NCBI GenBank assembly: GCA_903821715.1 | Contig: CAIJMB010000044.1 | Span: 1 to 7,875 of the forward strand | DNA: 7,875 bases | Reading direction: 5' to 3' | Source: an uncultured Flavobacteriales bacterium | GTDB taxonomy: Bacteria > Bacteroidota > Bacteroidia > Flavobacteriales > Schleiferiaceae | Shown: positions 1 through 5,895 of the stretch, piece by piece | Position numbering within the stretch: the first letter of the stretch is position 1 | Layout of the letters: every line of letters begins with the position of its first letter | Program-made: the position numbers and the translations under genes | Notes under the pieces: model-generated | The model's input: the letters and a program-made list of their open reading frames with translations, nothing else | The model's database searches: none | What the model was told of the DNA's origin: nothing

Positions 1-2546
1 CTTCATTCCCGGGGACTACTGCCTATTCTACGCCGAACTATGCAGAGTTGTACACTGGCGGAACTTCGGGTGCTGGAGTCATTTCTCCGATGTTCAGTGA
101 TTTGCCCTATGATAGTGCTCAAGTACGATTCCGCGCCCACAAGGTGTACACATGGGCAAACACCAATCTCGTAGTTGGACTTGTAAGCACGCCTTCAAAT
201 CCAGGATCGTTTATTCCCGTGGATACGATTGCCTTAACGGGAAGCTGGGCAGAATACACCGTGCCATTCCCTTCAGTACCCACAGGCTACCGCCACGTAG
301 CATTCCGCACCACGGGCACGTTCAACTATGCTGGCTTTGATGACTTCAATTACGAAGTACAGCCCGCGTGCTTGCCAGCCATCAATGGCTCGGCATCTGC
401 TGCTGCAACCAGCGCCGTAGTGGCGTGGGCTCATGGCGTGACCGCAACGCCCGGTTCGGTAGTGGCTTGGGGCCCAGCGGGCTTCAATCCAGGTACGGGA
501 GTTATCCCGAACCAGGCGACCGTCAGTGGAACGTCCTACACGATCAACGGCTTGGCGCCCAACACCCCCTATACGGTATGGATTGCAGATTCTTGTGGAT
601 CCAACAACCTAGCTCCTTGGTTTGGCCCGATCAATTTCACCACGAGCTGCTTGGGTACTACGATGCCATACGTTGAGAACTTCGACGTGAGTCCACTCGG
701 CTGTTGGGATAATGCAGGTGGAACGAAGACGATGCTTCAGTACAGTCAAGGTGCTGGGTACGCCATGAGAGGTAACTTCTGGTCATGGGTATCTGGAGAG
801 TTTGCCGTCATGTCATCTCGCCCCGTTTCGATTACCGCTGCAGCGCAAGCGAGCTTTGATTGGTCTCACCAGTTCATGACCTTCTACCCTGACGACCAGC
901 TTTTGCTCTTGGGTAAAACCACTACTGCAACGACGTGGGATACCTTGGTGAATTTGATTGGTTCGAGCTTCAACAGTCCAGGCGCCGGCACGACGGTTCC
1001 AGGTACGTTTGTAGATACCACGGTATATCTTCCAACCTCATGGATCGGCAGCAACGCCATCTTCAGATTCGTTGCGAATTCTGACTTTGGTCCAGATGTA
1101 TTCTTTGACAACTTCGTGGTTGAAGCTATTCCTACATGTCCAGAGCCTATTGCTAGCGTAGTAGCGGGTAGCGTTTCGACGACGAGCGCAGGAATTTCGT
1201 GGTCAGCGCCGTCGAGCACGCCGCTTGGTTCGAATGTATTCTGGGGTCCGGTAGGATTCTGGCAGGGCACAGGTACAGGAGTCGGCGGAACAATGGTTTC
1301 AGGTGTAAGCAGTCCGTACACCATTACCGGCATGCTTCCAGGTCAGTCGTACCACTTCTATGTGCAGGATAGCTGTTCATCGACCGATCAGTCGACTTGG
1401 GCTGGACCGTACACTATTACGACGGCACTTTGTCCTCCGGCCAATCAGTGCACCTCGACCATGTACATGTACGATTCGTGGGGTGATGGCTGGAACGGTG
1501 GCGTGATTACCGCGCAGCAAAAGATTTCTGGATCATGGGTTACGGTCAAGAACTTTACGTTCATGACAGGTAGCGCTGCTCAAGATGTGGTTCAGTTCTG
1601 TGCTGGTGACTCCGTTCGAATGGTCGTCACTAGTGGCGGATCATTTGCCAACGAAATTGGATTTGATTTGGTTGGTCCTTTTGGCGACACCCTATCGACC
1701 ATGCCGTTCAACTCAACCCTTATTGCGGGTAGCACATGGAACAGCTTTGTGGCGCAGTGCACTCCGTGTGCGGTTCCAGTGGGTGTGAATGCTGCAGGCA
1801 ATACAACGTGTACGTCAACAACGGTGACGTGGACATCTACTAGTTCTGCGGTAAGCACCAATATTGAGTACGGTCCAGCTGGATTCACTCCTGGTTCAGG
1901 TACTTCGCTGACGGGCTTGACCGGTGGAACGACCAACCTGACCGGATTAACGCCCAACACGGCGTACGACGTATACGTTCAAGCCGTGTGCGCAACGGGT
2001 ACTAGTCCATGGTCTTCTGCTGCAATGGTTACCACGTTGAACGGTCCTCAGCCAACACTCACCGCCTCGTACACGGTTCTGTCAACGAATCCTGTTACAA
2101 TTCAGTTCAATGCCACAACGAATGCGAGCAGTGTCGCTTGGACGTTCAGCAATGGAGGAAGTGCCACAGGTACGAGCACCGTACAGTCATTTGGTACCAA
2201 CGGTCCTGCGTTTGCAGTAGCCACTGTTAACAATGGTTGTGGAGCGGTGAGCGATACCTTGAACTTCACGGTGGGCATGGGTGAAAATGCGTTGGCAACG
2301 CTGCGCGTATTCCCGAACCCAACCACTGGTTTGGTTCGCGTTGAGTTCCCAATGCAGTCTTCTGGAACTGCAATGCTTCGTGTACTTTCGATCACCGGTG
2401 CTCAATTGTCTGCTACGAACGCGCAGTTCGCAGCTGGCACAGCATCAGTGGATCTTGACTTACGCGGCCTCGCTTCAGGACTCTACCTCTTAGAGGTTCA
2501 AACTGAAGAAGCAACGGGAGTTCAGCGCCTGGTCATCGAGCGCTAG
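1..2546 (+). CDS. Modular T9SS-secreted surface protein with three fibronectin III-like domains (5' partial)
   Basis: The reading frame is open from nt 3 to the TAG at 2544-2546 (847 residues seen), so the true start and signal peptide lie upstream; the TTG at 48 is not a credible start. Modules in order: end of a MAM/jelly-roll-like beta sandwich (nt 3-365, ending in an FDDFNYE motif), Fn3-like 1 (366-655), a second MAM-like sandwich (656-1133, with FFDNFVVE near its end), Fn3-like 2 (1134-1440), a module carrying DSWGDGWNG (motif 1473-1499), Fn3-like 3 (1767-2051), a PKD-like beta domain (2052-2273) and a C-terminal sorting domain (2274-2543). The composition is rich in Thr, Ser, Gly and Ala, with paired cysteines at module edges, as in exported adhesin-like proteins. 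By family knowledge it should cross the outer membrane through the T9SS and be attached to the surface or released. No catalytic motif is visible, so adhesion or matrix function is inference; a peptidase could be encoded upstream. Confidence 0.85.
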   Translation, partial: SFPGTTAYSTPNYAELYTGGTSGAGVISPMFSDLPYDSAQVRFRAHKVYTWANTNLVVGLVSTPSNPGSFIPVDTIALTGSWAEYTVPFPSVPTGYRHVAFRTTGTFNYAGFDDFNYEVQPACLPAINGSASAAATSAVVAWAHGVTATPGSVVAWGPAGFNPGTGVIPNQATVSGTSYTINGLAPNTPYTVWIADSCGSNNLAPWFGPINFTTSCLGTTMPYVENFDVSPLGCWDNAGGTKTMLQYSQGAGYAMRGNFWSWVSGEFAVMSSRPVSITAAAQASFDWSHQFMTFYPDDQLLLLGKTTTATTWDTLVNLIGSSFNSPGAGTTVPGTFVDTTVYLPTSWIGSNAIFRFVANSDFGPDVFFDNFVVEAIPTCPEPIASVVAGSVSTTSAGISWSAPSSTPLGSNVFWGPVGFWQGTGTGVGGTMVSGVSSPYTITGMLPGQSYHFYVQDSCSSTDQSTWAGPYTITTALCPPANQCTSTMYMYDSWGDGWNGGVITAQQKISGSWVTVKNFTFMTGSAAQDVVQFCAGDSVRMVVTSGGSFANEIGFDLVGPFGDTLSTMPFNSTLIAGSTWNSFVAQCTPCAVPVGVNAAGNTTCTSTTVTWTSTSSAVSTNIEYGPAGFTPGSGTSLTGLTGGTTNLTGLTPNTAYDVYVQAVCATGTSPWSSAAMVTTLNGPQPTLTASYTVLSTNPVTIQFNATTNASSVAWTFSNGGSATGTSTVQSFGTNGPAFAVATVNNGCGAVSDTLNFTVGMGENALATLRVFPNPTTGLVRVEFPMQSSGTAMLRVLSITGAQLSATNAQFAAGTASVDLDLRGLASGLYLLEVQTEEATGVQRLVIER
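468..1901 (+). repeat. Three dispersed Fn3-module repeats marked by a [WY]GPxGFxxGxG motif
   Basis: The same short motif recurs once in each Fn3-like module: WGPAGFNPGTG at nt 468-500, WGPVGFWQGTG at 1242-1274 and YGPAGFTPGSG at 1869-1901. Each is followed about 20-25 residues later by a [IL][NT]GL/ML-P-(N/G)xxY turn typical of the Fn3 F-strand region, for example GLAPNTPYTVW, GMLPGQSYHFY and GLTPNTAYDVY. The DNA copies have diverged, so these are old protein-module duplications and not recent DNA repeats. The span covers all three with other modules in between. Confidence 0.75.
2274..2543 (+). other. T9SS type A C-terminal sorting domain
   Basis: The last 90 residues of the first gene match the type A sorting signal of Bacteroidota. 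They contain the RVFPNPTTG box (nt 2304-2330), a central beta-rich stretch with SITGAQL, and the ending LASGLYLLEVQTEE followed by a short basic tail (RLVIER). In this family the domain is recognised by the outer-membrane T9SS machinery and removed by the sortase-like PorU. This domain is the strongest taxonomic marker in the window. Confidence 0.9.
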
Positions 2547-3217
2547 GATCTTAGCCGAACGGCATAAGCCAGGGTGAGCGGAATCACATCTGCCACCCTG
2601 GTTTTTTTTTGAAGTACTTCGGCGGCGGCGTTCAAGGTGCTTCCGGTGGTCAAGGTGTCGTCGACCAAGGCGATGCGAAGGCCCTTAAGGTGCTCAGAGT
2701 TAGTGATTTCATAGGCGCCATAGATTCCGAATCGGTCGGATTCTTTGCGCGAGGCTTGTCCTTTGGCTCCAAAATTCTTTAGGGTGAGGGGCCGTCGGAT
2801 GAGGTCTGTGGCCAAAGCAGTTCCCCATATTCGATGGAGTCCGAGGGCAATGTGTTCTGCTTGGTTGTAGCCGCGGGCGTAGTACCGGTCGGCGCGCAGA
2901 GGTAAAGGGACAAGAACGTCGACTTCTGGCATCGGGATGGTTTGAGCCATAAGCTGTCCGAGCGCAATGGCGAGGTCAGGTCGGCCGCCAAACTTGATCG
3001 AGCGCATTGCATTGGCAACGTGCGGCAAGTGGTAGGGCAGAATTGATGTGCCGCCCCAGGCATAGCTGAGGTTGATGGCTCGGGGGCTCACTGAGGTCCA
3101 CAGTTGGGCCCAGCACGTGGAACAAACGGGGGTCGGTTCCGCCACAATACCCTCAGAACATGTGGGGCATCGTTTTGGCAGTAGACTATTGAAGCAGCTT
3201 TGCAGAAAGTGGTACAT
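2543..3217 (-). CDS. comF: ComF family amidophosphoribosyltransferase-like protein
   Basis: This is a ComF-type protein (224 residues from the ATG at 3217; an in-frame GTG at 3223 would add two). The N-terminus has a Cys4 zinc-finger pattern, CPTC at residues 17-20 and CSTC at 32-35. The ComF signature RGYNQAEH follows a VPLPLR segment, and near the C-terminus VDDTLTTGST (about 185-194) forms the type I phosphoribosyltransferase PRPP loop. Length is normal for the family. ComF proteins are linked to natural transformation, where the B. subtilis and H. influenzae homologues help take up single-stranded DNA with DprA and ComFA-like partners; the reaction and substrate are not settled. I prefer the ATG because Bacteroidota mostly use ATG and both starts keep the whole domain. 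The gene faces the T9SS gene tail to tail, with stop codons overlapping in CTAG, and diverges from the coiled-coil gene at 3238. No terminator is visible after its stop. Confidence 0.9.
   Translation of the reverse strand: MYHFLQSCFNSLLPKRCPTCSEGIVAEPTPVCSTCWAQLWTSVSPRAINLSYAWGGTSILPYHLPHVANAMRSIKFGGRPDLAIALGQLMAQTIPMPEVDVLVPLPLRADRYYARGYNQAEHIALGLHRIWGTALATDLIRRPLTLKNFGAKGQASRKESDRFGIYGAYEITNSEHLKGLRIALVDDTLTTGSTLNAAAEVLQKKTRVADVIPLTLAYAVRLRS
2569..2610 (+). terminator. Intrinsic terminator of the T9SS surface-protein gene, inside comF
   Basis: A perfect 8-bp stem, CCAGGGTG (2569-2576) with CACCCTGG (2594-2601), continues after a single bulged A (2577) into five more pairs, GCGGA (2578-2582) with TCTGC (2589-2593), including one G-U pair. 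The loop is ATCACA, and nine T residues (2602-2610) follow directly. It begins 22 bases after the stop codon of the first gene. The whole structure lies inside the last codons of the convergent comF gene. On the other strand the homopolymer is an A-run ahead of the hairpin, so it should act only on the + strand transcript. Confidence 0.9.
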
Positions 3218-3220
3218 TTG
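3189..3220 (+). promoter_or_regulatory. Bacteroidota-type promoter of the coiled-coil/xthA gene cluster
   Basis: TACATTTG at 3213-3220 matches the Bacteroidota -7 consensus TAnnTTTG at every fixed position. A TTG at 3189-3191, 21 bases upstream, fits a -33 element. Transcription would start near 3225, giving a leader of roughly 10-15 bases before the ATG at 3238. That leader is A-rich (AAATTCAGAAAAGA), as is common in this phylum, and has no Shine-Dalgarno sequence. The -7 box overlaps the start codons of the divergent comF gene. Confidence 0.7.
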
Positions 3221-3222
3221 CA

Positions 3223-3230
3223 CAAATTCA
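3223..3230 (-). promoter_or_regulatory. Possible weak -7 box for comF
   Basis: Read on the - strand, 3230 to 3223 is TGAATTTG, which differs from TAnnTTTG at one fixed position. It would place the transcript start at or just before the ATG at 3217, making comF nearly leaderless. I find no TTTG or TTG at the expected -33 distance, so this is tentative. Confidence 0.25.
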
Positions 3231-3237
3231 GAAAAGA

Positions 3238-4116
3238 ATGAGTAACGATTCGTCGTCTAAGCGACAAAAAACAGTTATCGGCCTGTTAGTGGCCTTAGTG
3301 TTGGTTTTGGGATTTTTTGCCCTCAACCGGAATTCCGCGGTAGAAAACCTCGAGGAAGAGAAGGCCATTTTGGTGAGCGAACTCGAAGAGTACAAGCGCG
3401 ACTTGATTGGCCAAGTTGCGGCCAACGACAGCATGAACAGCTACATCATTGCTGAGACGGCGAGACTGAACGCGGCCATTGAAGAGATTACAAACCTCAA
3501 GAATGTGACTCAGTCCGAGCTTGCGAAGTACCGCAACCAAGTGAACACGCTCCGCAAGGAAGTGGTGCGCTTAACGAGCCAAGTGGATTCGGTAAACAAG
3601 GCCTATGCGGTACTTGGTGAGGCGAAAGCACAGGTCGATGCACAGCTTACAGATGAGCAGGCGAAAAATGCAGATTTAAGCAATCAAAACACCAATCTGA
3701 GTGGAAAGGTGGCGACTGCATTGAAACTACAGCTTTCAGCTCTTGAGGCTACGGCGGTGCGCGTAAGTGGAAAGGGTATCGAAAAGCCGACTACATCGGC
3801 AGGTCGTGCCAACCGAATCAAAGCCTGCTTTACGGTAGCCCAAAACGCTATCGCAGAGTCCTCGAAGCGGACCGTGTACATGCGCATTAATACACCCGAT
3901 GGACGCGTACTTCCGAGCCAAAGCGACGAGCGCAGCATGAAGGTGGGTAGCGAGACTATTTACTTCTCTGCGAAGTCTGAGATCATGTACGAAGGCAAGC
4001 AAGTTCAGAGCTGTGCGGCGTTTGACCTCAATTCGATCCTGAAGCCCGGAACCTACACGGTTGAGGTGTTCAGCGATAATGTGAAAATTGGCACCTCGAC
4101 GCTGGTTCTGAACTAA
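3238..4116 (+). CDS. Membrane-anchored coiled-coil protein of unknown function
   Basis: Predicted 292 residues. A short polar basic N-terminus (1-12) is followed by one hydrophobic segment (about 13-29, IGLLVALVLVLGFFAL). A long charged region (about 32-165) with frequent Leu, Glu, Lys and Gln then suggests a coiled coil. The C-terminal half (about 170-292) is a compact beta-rich domain with RIKACFTVAQN, VYMRINTPDGRVLPS and a PGTYTVEVF strand. It has two cysteines, at KACF and QSCA. This architecture resembles a Bacteroidota family often auto-labelled as a ParA-like partitioning protein, but no Walker motif or ATPase fold is present, so that label should not be carried over. The topology suggests an inner-membrane anchor with the coiled coil and C-terminal domain in the periplasm. 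The ATG start sits just after a strong promoter. It ends with TAA directly before the start of the exonuclease gene, in the same frame. Its role is unknown; envelope scaffolding is only a guess. Confidence 0.8.
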   Translation: MSNDSSSKRQKTVIGLLVALVLVLGFFALNRNSAVENLEEEKAILVSELEEYKRDLIGQVAANDSMNSYIIAETARLNAAIEEITNLKNVTQSELAKYRNQVNTLRKEVVRLTSQVDSVNKAYAVLGEAKAQVDAQLTDEQAKNADLSNQNTNLSGKVATALKLQLSALEATAVRVSGKGIEKPTTSAGRANRIKACFTVAQNAIAESSKRTVYMRINTPDGRVLPSQSDERSMKVGSETIYFSAKSEIMYEGKQVQSCAAFDLNSILKPGTYTVEVFSDNVKIGTSTLVLN

Positions 4117-4860
4117 GTGGAGGCGGTAAGCCTTAATGCCAACGGCCTGCGGGCTGCATGGAAGAAGGGTCTGGGTGCTTGGCTTGATGCGGAGAACCCG
4201 GACCTTGTCTTTATTCAAGAGGTCAAGTGGAATGATATCGCGGGCCTTCGGTCGCTTGCGGAAGGGTGGTACGTGGTAACGGATTTAGCGATTAAACCTG
4301 GATACAGTGGTGTAGCGACCTTGTGCCGGCGTCCGTTGAATGTGCTGAATTTGACCTGGATGCCGGATTCACTTCGCGGGGAGGGCCGCTGCGTTGCGGT
4401 CGAATTGGATGGAGTGCTTTGGGCAAATCTCTACCTTCCTTCGGGTTCGCAAGGCGCGCTGCGCCAAGGGTTAAAGCTGGAGGCTCTTGAGGCCCTTAGT
4501 CATTGGCTTGGCGCCCGCCAGACGCCTACTGTTCTCGGAGGAGACTGGAATTTAGCGCCCCTTGAGTCCGACGTACACGACCCCAAGCGCCTTGACGGCA
4601 CGCCAGGGTTCACGCCCGAGGAACGCTCTTGGATGGCCTCTATCGAATCAATGGGTTGGGTGGAAGCATTCCGTCGCCTAAATCCAGGCGCCAGGGAGGT
4701 CTTCAGCTGGTGGAGCGCGCGGTCTGGAGCCTTTGACCGCAACAAAGGTTGGCGCATCGACCATTGGATCACCAACTGCCCCAATAGGGTTCAATCGGTC
4801 GAATACCTCAGAGATCTTCGATTTTCAGACCACGCCCCCGTGCGACTCCGCTGGAGTTAA
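4117..4860 (+). CDS. xthA: Exodeoxyribonuclease III / AP endonuclease
   Basis: This is a 247-residue enzyme of the ExoIII (endonuclease/exonuclease/phosphatase) family, which cuts DNA at abasic sites and removes nucleotides 3' to 5' in base excision repair. The active-site residues can all be placed: N7 in SLNANGLR, E35 in IQEVKW, Y106 in LYLPSG, D143 and N145 in GDWNLAP, D215 in WRIDHW, and D238-H239 in FSDHAP. Length is close to the usual 250-270. The GTG start at 4117 puts the catalytic Asn at residue 7, the same position as in E. coli ExoIII, and no in-frame ATG lies close downstream, so GTG is well supported. The start follows the preceding TAA with no spacer and there is no Shine-Dalgarno sequence, so translation probably depends on coupling to the upstream gene. 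Expected to be cytoplasmic, with divalent-metal-dependent activity. The gene symbol follows family membership. Confidence 0.93.
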   Translation: MEAVSLNANGLRAAWKKGLGAWLDAENPDLVFIQEVKWNDIAGLRSLAEGWYVVTDLAIKPGYSGVATLCRRPLNVLNLTWMPDSLRGEGRCVAVELDGVLWANLYLPSGSQGALRQGLKLEALEALSHWLGARQTPTVLGGDWNLAPLESDVHDPKRLDGTPGFTPEERSWMASIESMGWVEAFRRLNPGAREVFSWWSARSGAFDRNKGWRIDHWITNCPNRVQSVEYLRDLRFSDHAPVRLRWS

Positions 4861-4861
4861 C

Positions 4862-4869
4862 TACCTTCG
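4862..4869 (+). promoter_or_regulatory. Possible internal -7 box before the OmpA-like lipoprotein gene
   Basis: TACCTTCG at 4862-4869 matches TAnnTTTG at all but one fixed position and lies four bases before the ATG at 4874, in the 13-base gap after xthA. If used, it would give a leaderless or almost leaderless transcript. No good -33 TTTG is visible at the right distance, so read-through from the cluster promoter remains the simpler source of expression. Confidence 0.4.
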
Positions 4870-4873
4870 TAGT

Positions 4874-5848
4874 ATGCGAATTCAAGTTGCCGCGGCATTG
4901 GCCGCAATCGCGCTCCTCAGCGCCTGTGTATCGCCCAAAAAGTATTCAGAGCTTCAGTCGTCGTACGACGCGACGGTTCAGCGGGCGGAATCGCTCAAGG
5001 TTGACGCCGAAAAGGCCCGAATTTCAGCTAGCGAAAGTGAGGCTCAGAAGGTCAAAGCGTTAGCTGCGTTGGACGACGCAATCAAAGACACGACTGCTCA
5101 AGGTGCCGAGATGCGCAAGCTCCAACGCGCCTACCGTGACCTCAATTCGAACTACGAGTATGCGTTGAAAAATAACAGTCGCCTGGTTCAAGAGAACCTG
5201 ACTGAGAACAAGGCCATGCTCGAGCGCATGGAGTCGCTGGCCGCCCGCCTCGCTGCGAAAGAAGATTCGCTCAAGCGCGAGCAAGAGCGACTAATGGACC
5301 TCGAAGTGGCTCTGCAGCAGCGCGAGCAGCGCGTAGCCGAGTTGGAGCGCCTGATCAGCCGCAAGGACAGTGCTGCCGCATACCTGCGCCAACGCCTTGC
5401 CGATGCCCTACTTGGGTTTAAGGACCGCGGATTGACCGTATCGATGCGCAACGGGCAAGTTTATGTATCACTCGACAACCGTCTGATGTTTGCCAGCGGA
5501 TCATGGGACGTGCAGCCCGACGGAGCCTCAGCCTTGGGCGAGCTCGCCAAAGTCCTCAACGAAAACAAAGACCTGAAGATTGCCGTCGAGGGCCATACGG
5601 ACAGTGATGCGTTCAACGGAAAAACGGCCGTTAAAGACAACTGGGATCTTTCGGTGATGCGCGCGACAAGCGTCGTGAAGATCCTCGTGGGCAAGGGCGT
5701 GACCCCCCAGCGTGTTCAAGCTGCGGGCCGCGGTGAGTTCTTGCCGATTTCGTCCAATGACAATCCCGAAGGCAAGGCTAAGAACCGCCGGACCGAAATT
5801 ATTATTACACCCAACTTGGGTGAGTTGGCGGAGTTGATCGGTAATTGA
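4874..5848 (+). CDS. OmpA/Pal-type outer-membrane lipoprotein with coiled coil
   Basis: Predicted 324 residues. The N-terminus MRIQVAAALAAIALLSAC is a lipoprotein signal with lipobox LSAC, giving acylation at C18; this fixes the start at 4874, although the frame stays open further upstream. Residues about 25-195 are rich in Ala, Glu, Arg, Lys and Leu with heptad-like spacing, suggesting a long coiled coil. The C-terminal OmpA domain (about 205-315) has EGHTD, DLSVMRA, GRGEFLP and NRRTEI. By comparison with A. baumannii OmpA, D243 (in HTD) and R263 (in VMRA) would bind the diaminopimelate of peptidoglycan. The likely role is tethering the outer membrane to the cell wall across the periplasm, with the coiled coil as spacer. 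It is the last gene of the + strand cluster and is followed by a terminator. It differs from classical Pal (about 170 residues) in its long helical region. The partner proteins are unknown. Confidence 0.88.
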   Translation: MRIQVAAALAAIALLSACVSPKKYSELQSSYDATVQRAESLKVDAEKARISASESEAQKVKALAALDDAIKDTTAQGAEMRKLQRAYRDLNSNYEYALKNNSRLVQENLTENKAMLERMESLAARLAAKEDSLKREQERLMDLEVALQQREQRVAELERLISRKDSAAAYLRQRLADALLGFKDRGLTVSMRNGQVYVSLDNRLMFASGSWDVQPDGASALGELAKVLNENKDLKIAVEGHTDSDAFNGKTAVKDNWDLSVMRATSVVKILVGKGVTPQRVQAAGRGEFLPISSNDNPEGKAKNRRTEIIITPNLGELAELIGN

Positions 5849-5868
5849 TCCCCGCCGAACGAATGTTC

Positions 5869-5894
5869 AGCCGGTCCCATGGGGCCGGTTTTTT
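5869..5894 (+). terminator. Intrinsic terminator after the OmpA-like gene
   Basis: CCGGTCC (5871-5877) pairs with GGGCCGG (5882-5888), including one T-G pair, around the four-base loop CATG. The stem can be extended by AG (5869-5870) with TT (5889-5890). Six T residues run from 5889 to 5894. It fills most of the 47-base gap between the OmpA-like stop codon (5848) and the radA stop codon (5896). Read on the - strand there is no T-run after the hairpin, so it is unlikely to end radA transcripts efficiently. Confidence 0.85.
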
Positions 5895-5895
5895 G

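Noticed and set aside
48..50. TTG at 48 as a start of the first gene.
   Set aside because: The frame is open upstream to the window edge with sequence of the same character, and no signal peptide follows the TTG, as an exported T9SS protein would require.
884..1333. Long open frame on the - strand inside the T9SS gene.
   Set aside because: It is Pro- and Val-rich with no known domain or promoter, and lies opposite a well-supported modular coding sequence; a shadow frame.
2485..2497. Perfect 6-bp inverted repeat ACCTCT-T-AGAGGT near the end of the T9SS gene, considered as a comF terminator.
   Set aside because: The usable loop is only three bases after losing a pair, there is no T-run on the - strand after it, and it falls in conserved sorting-domain codons (Leu-Tyr-Leu-Leu-Glu-Val). 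It is probably a codon coincidence.
4733..4873. In-frame upstream extension of the OmpA-like protein from an ATG at 4733.
   Set aside because: It would overlap the xthA active-site region and bury the clear lipoprotein signal peptide that begins at 4874.
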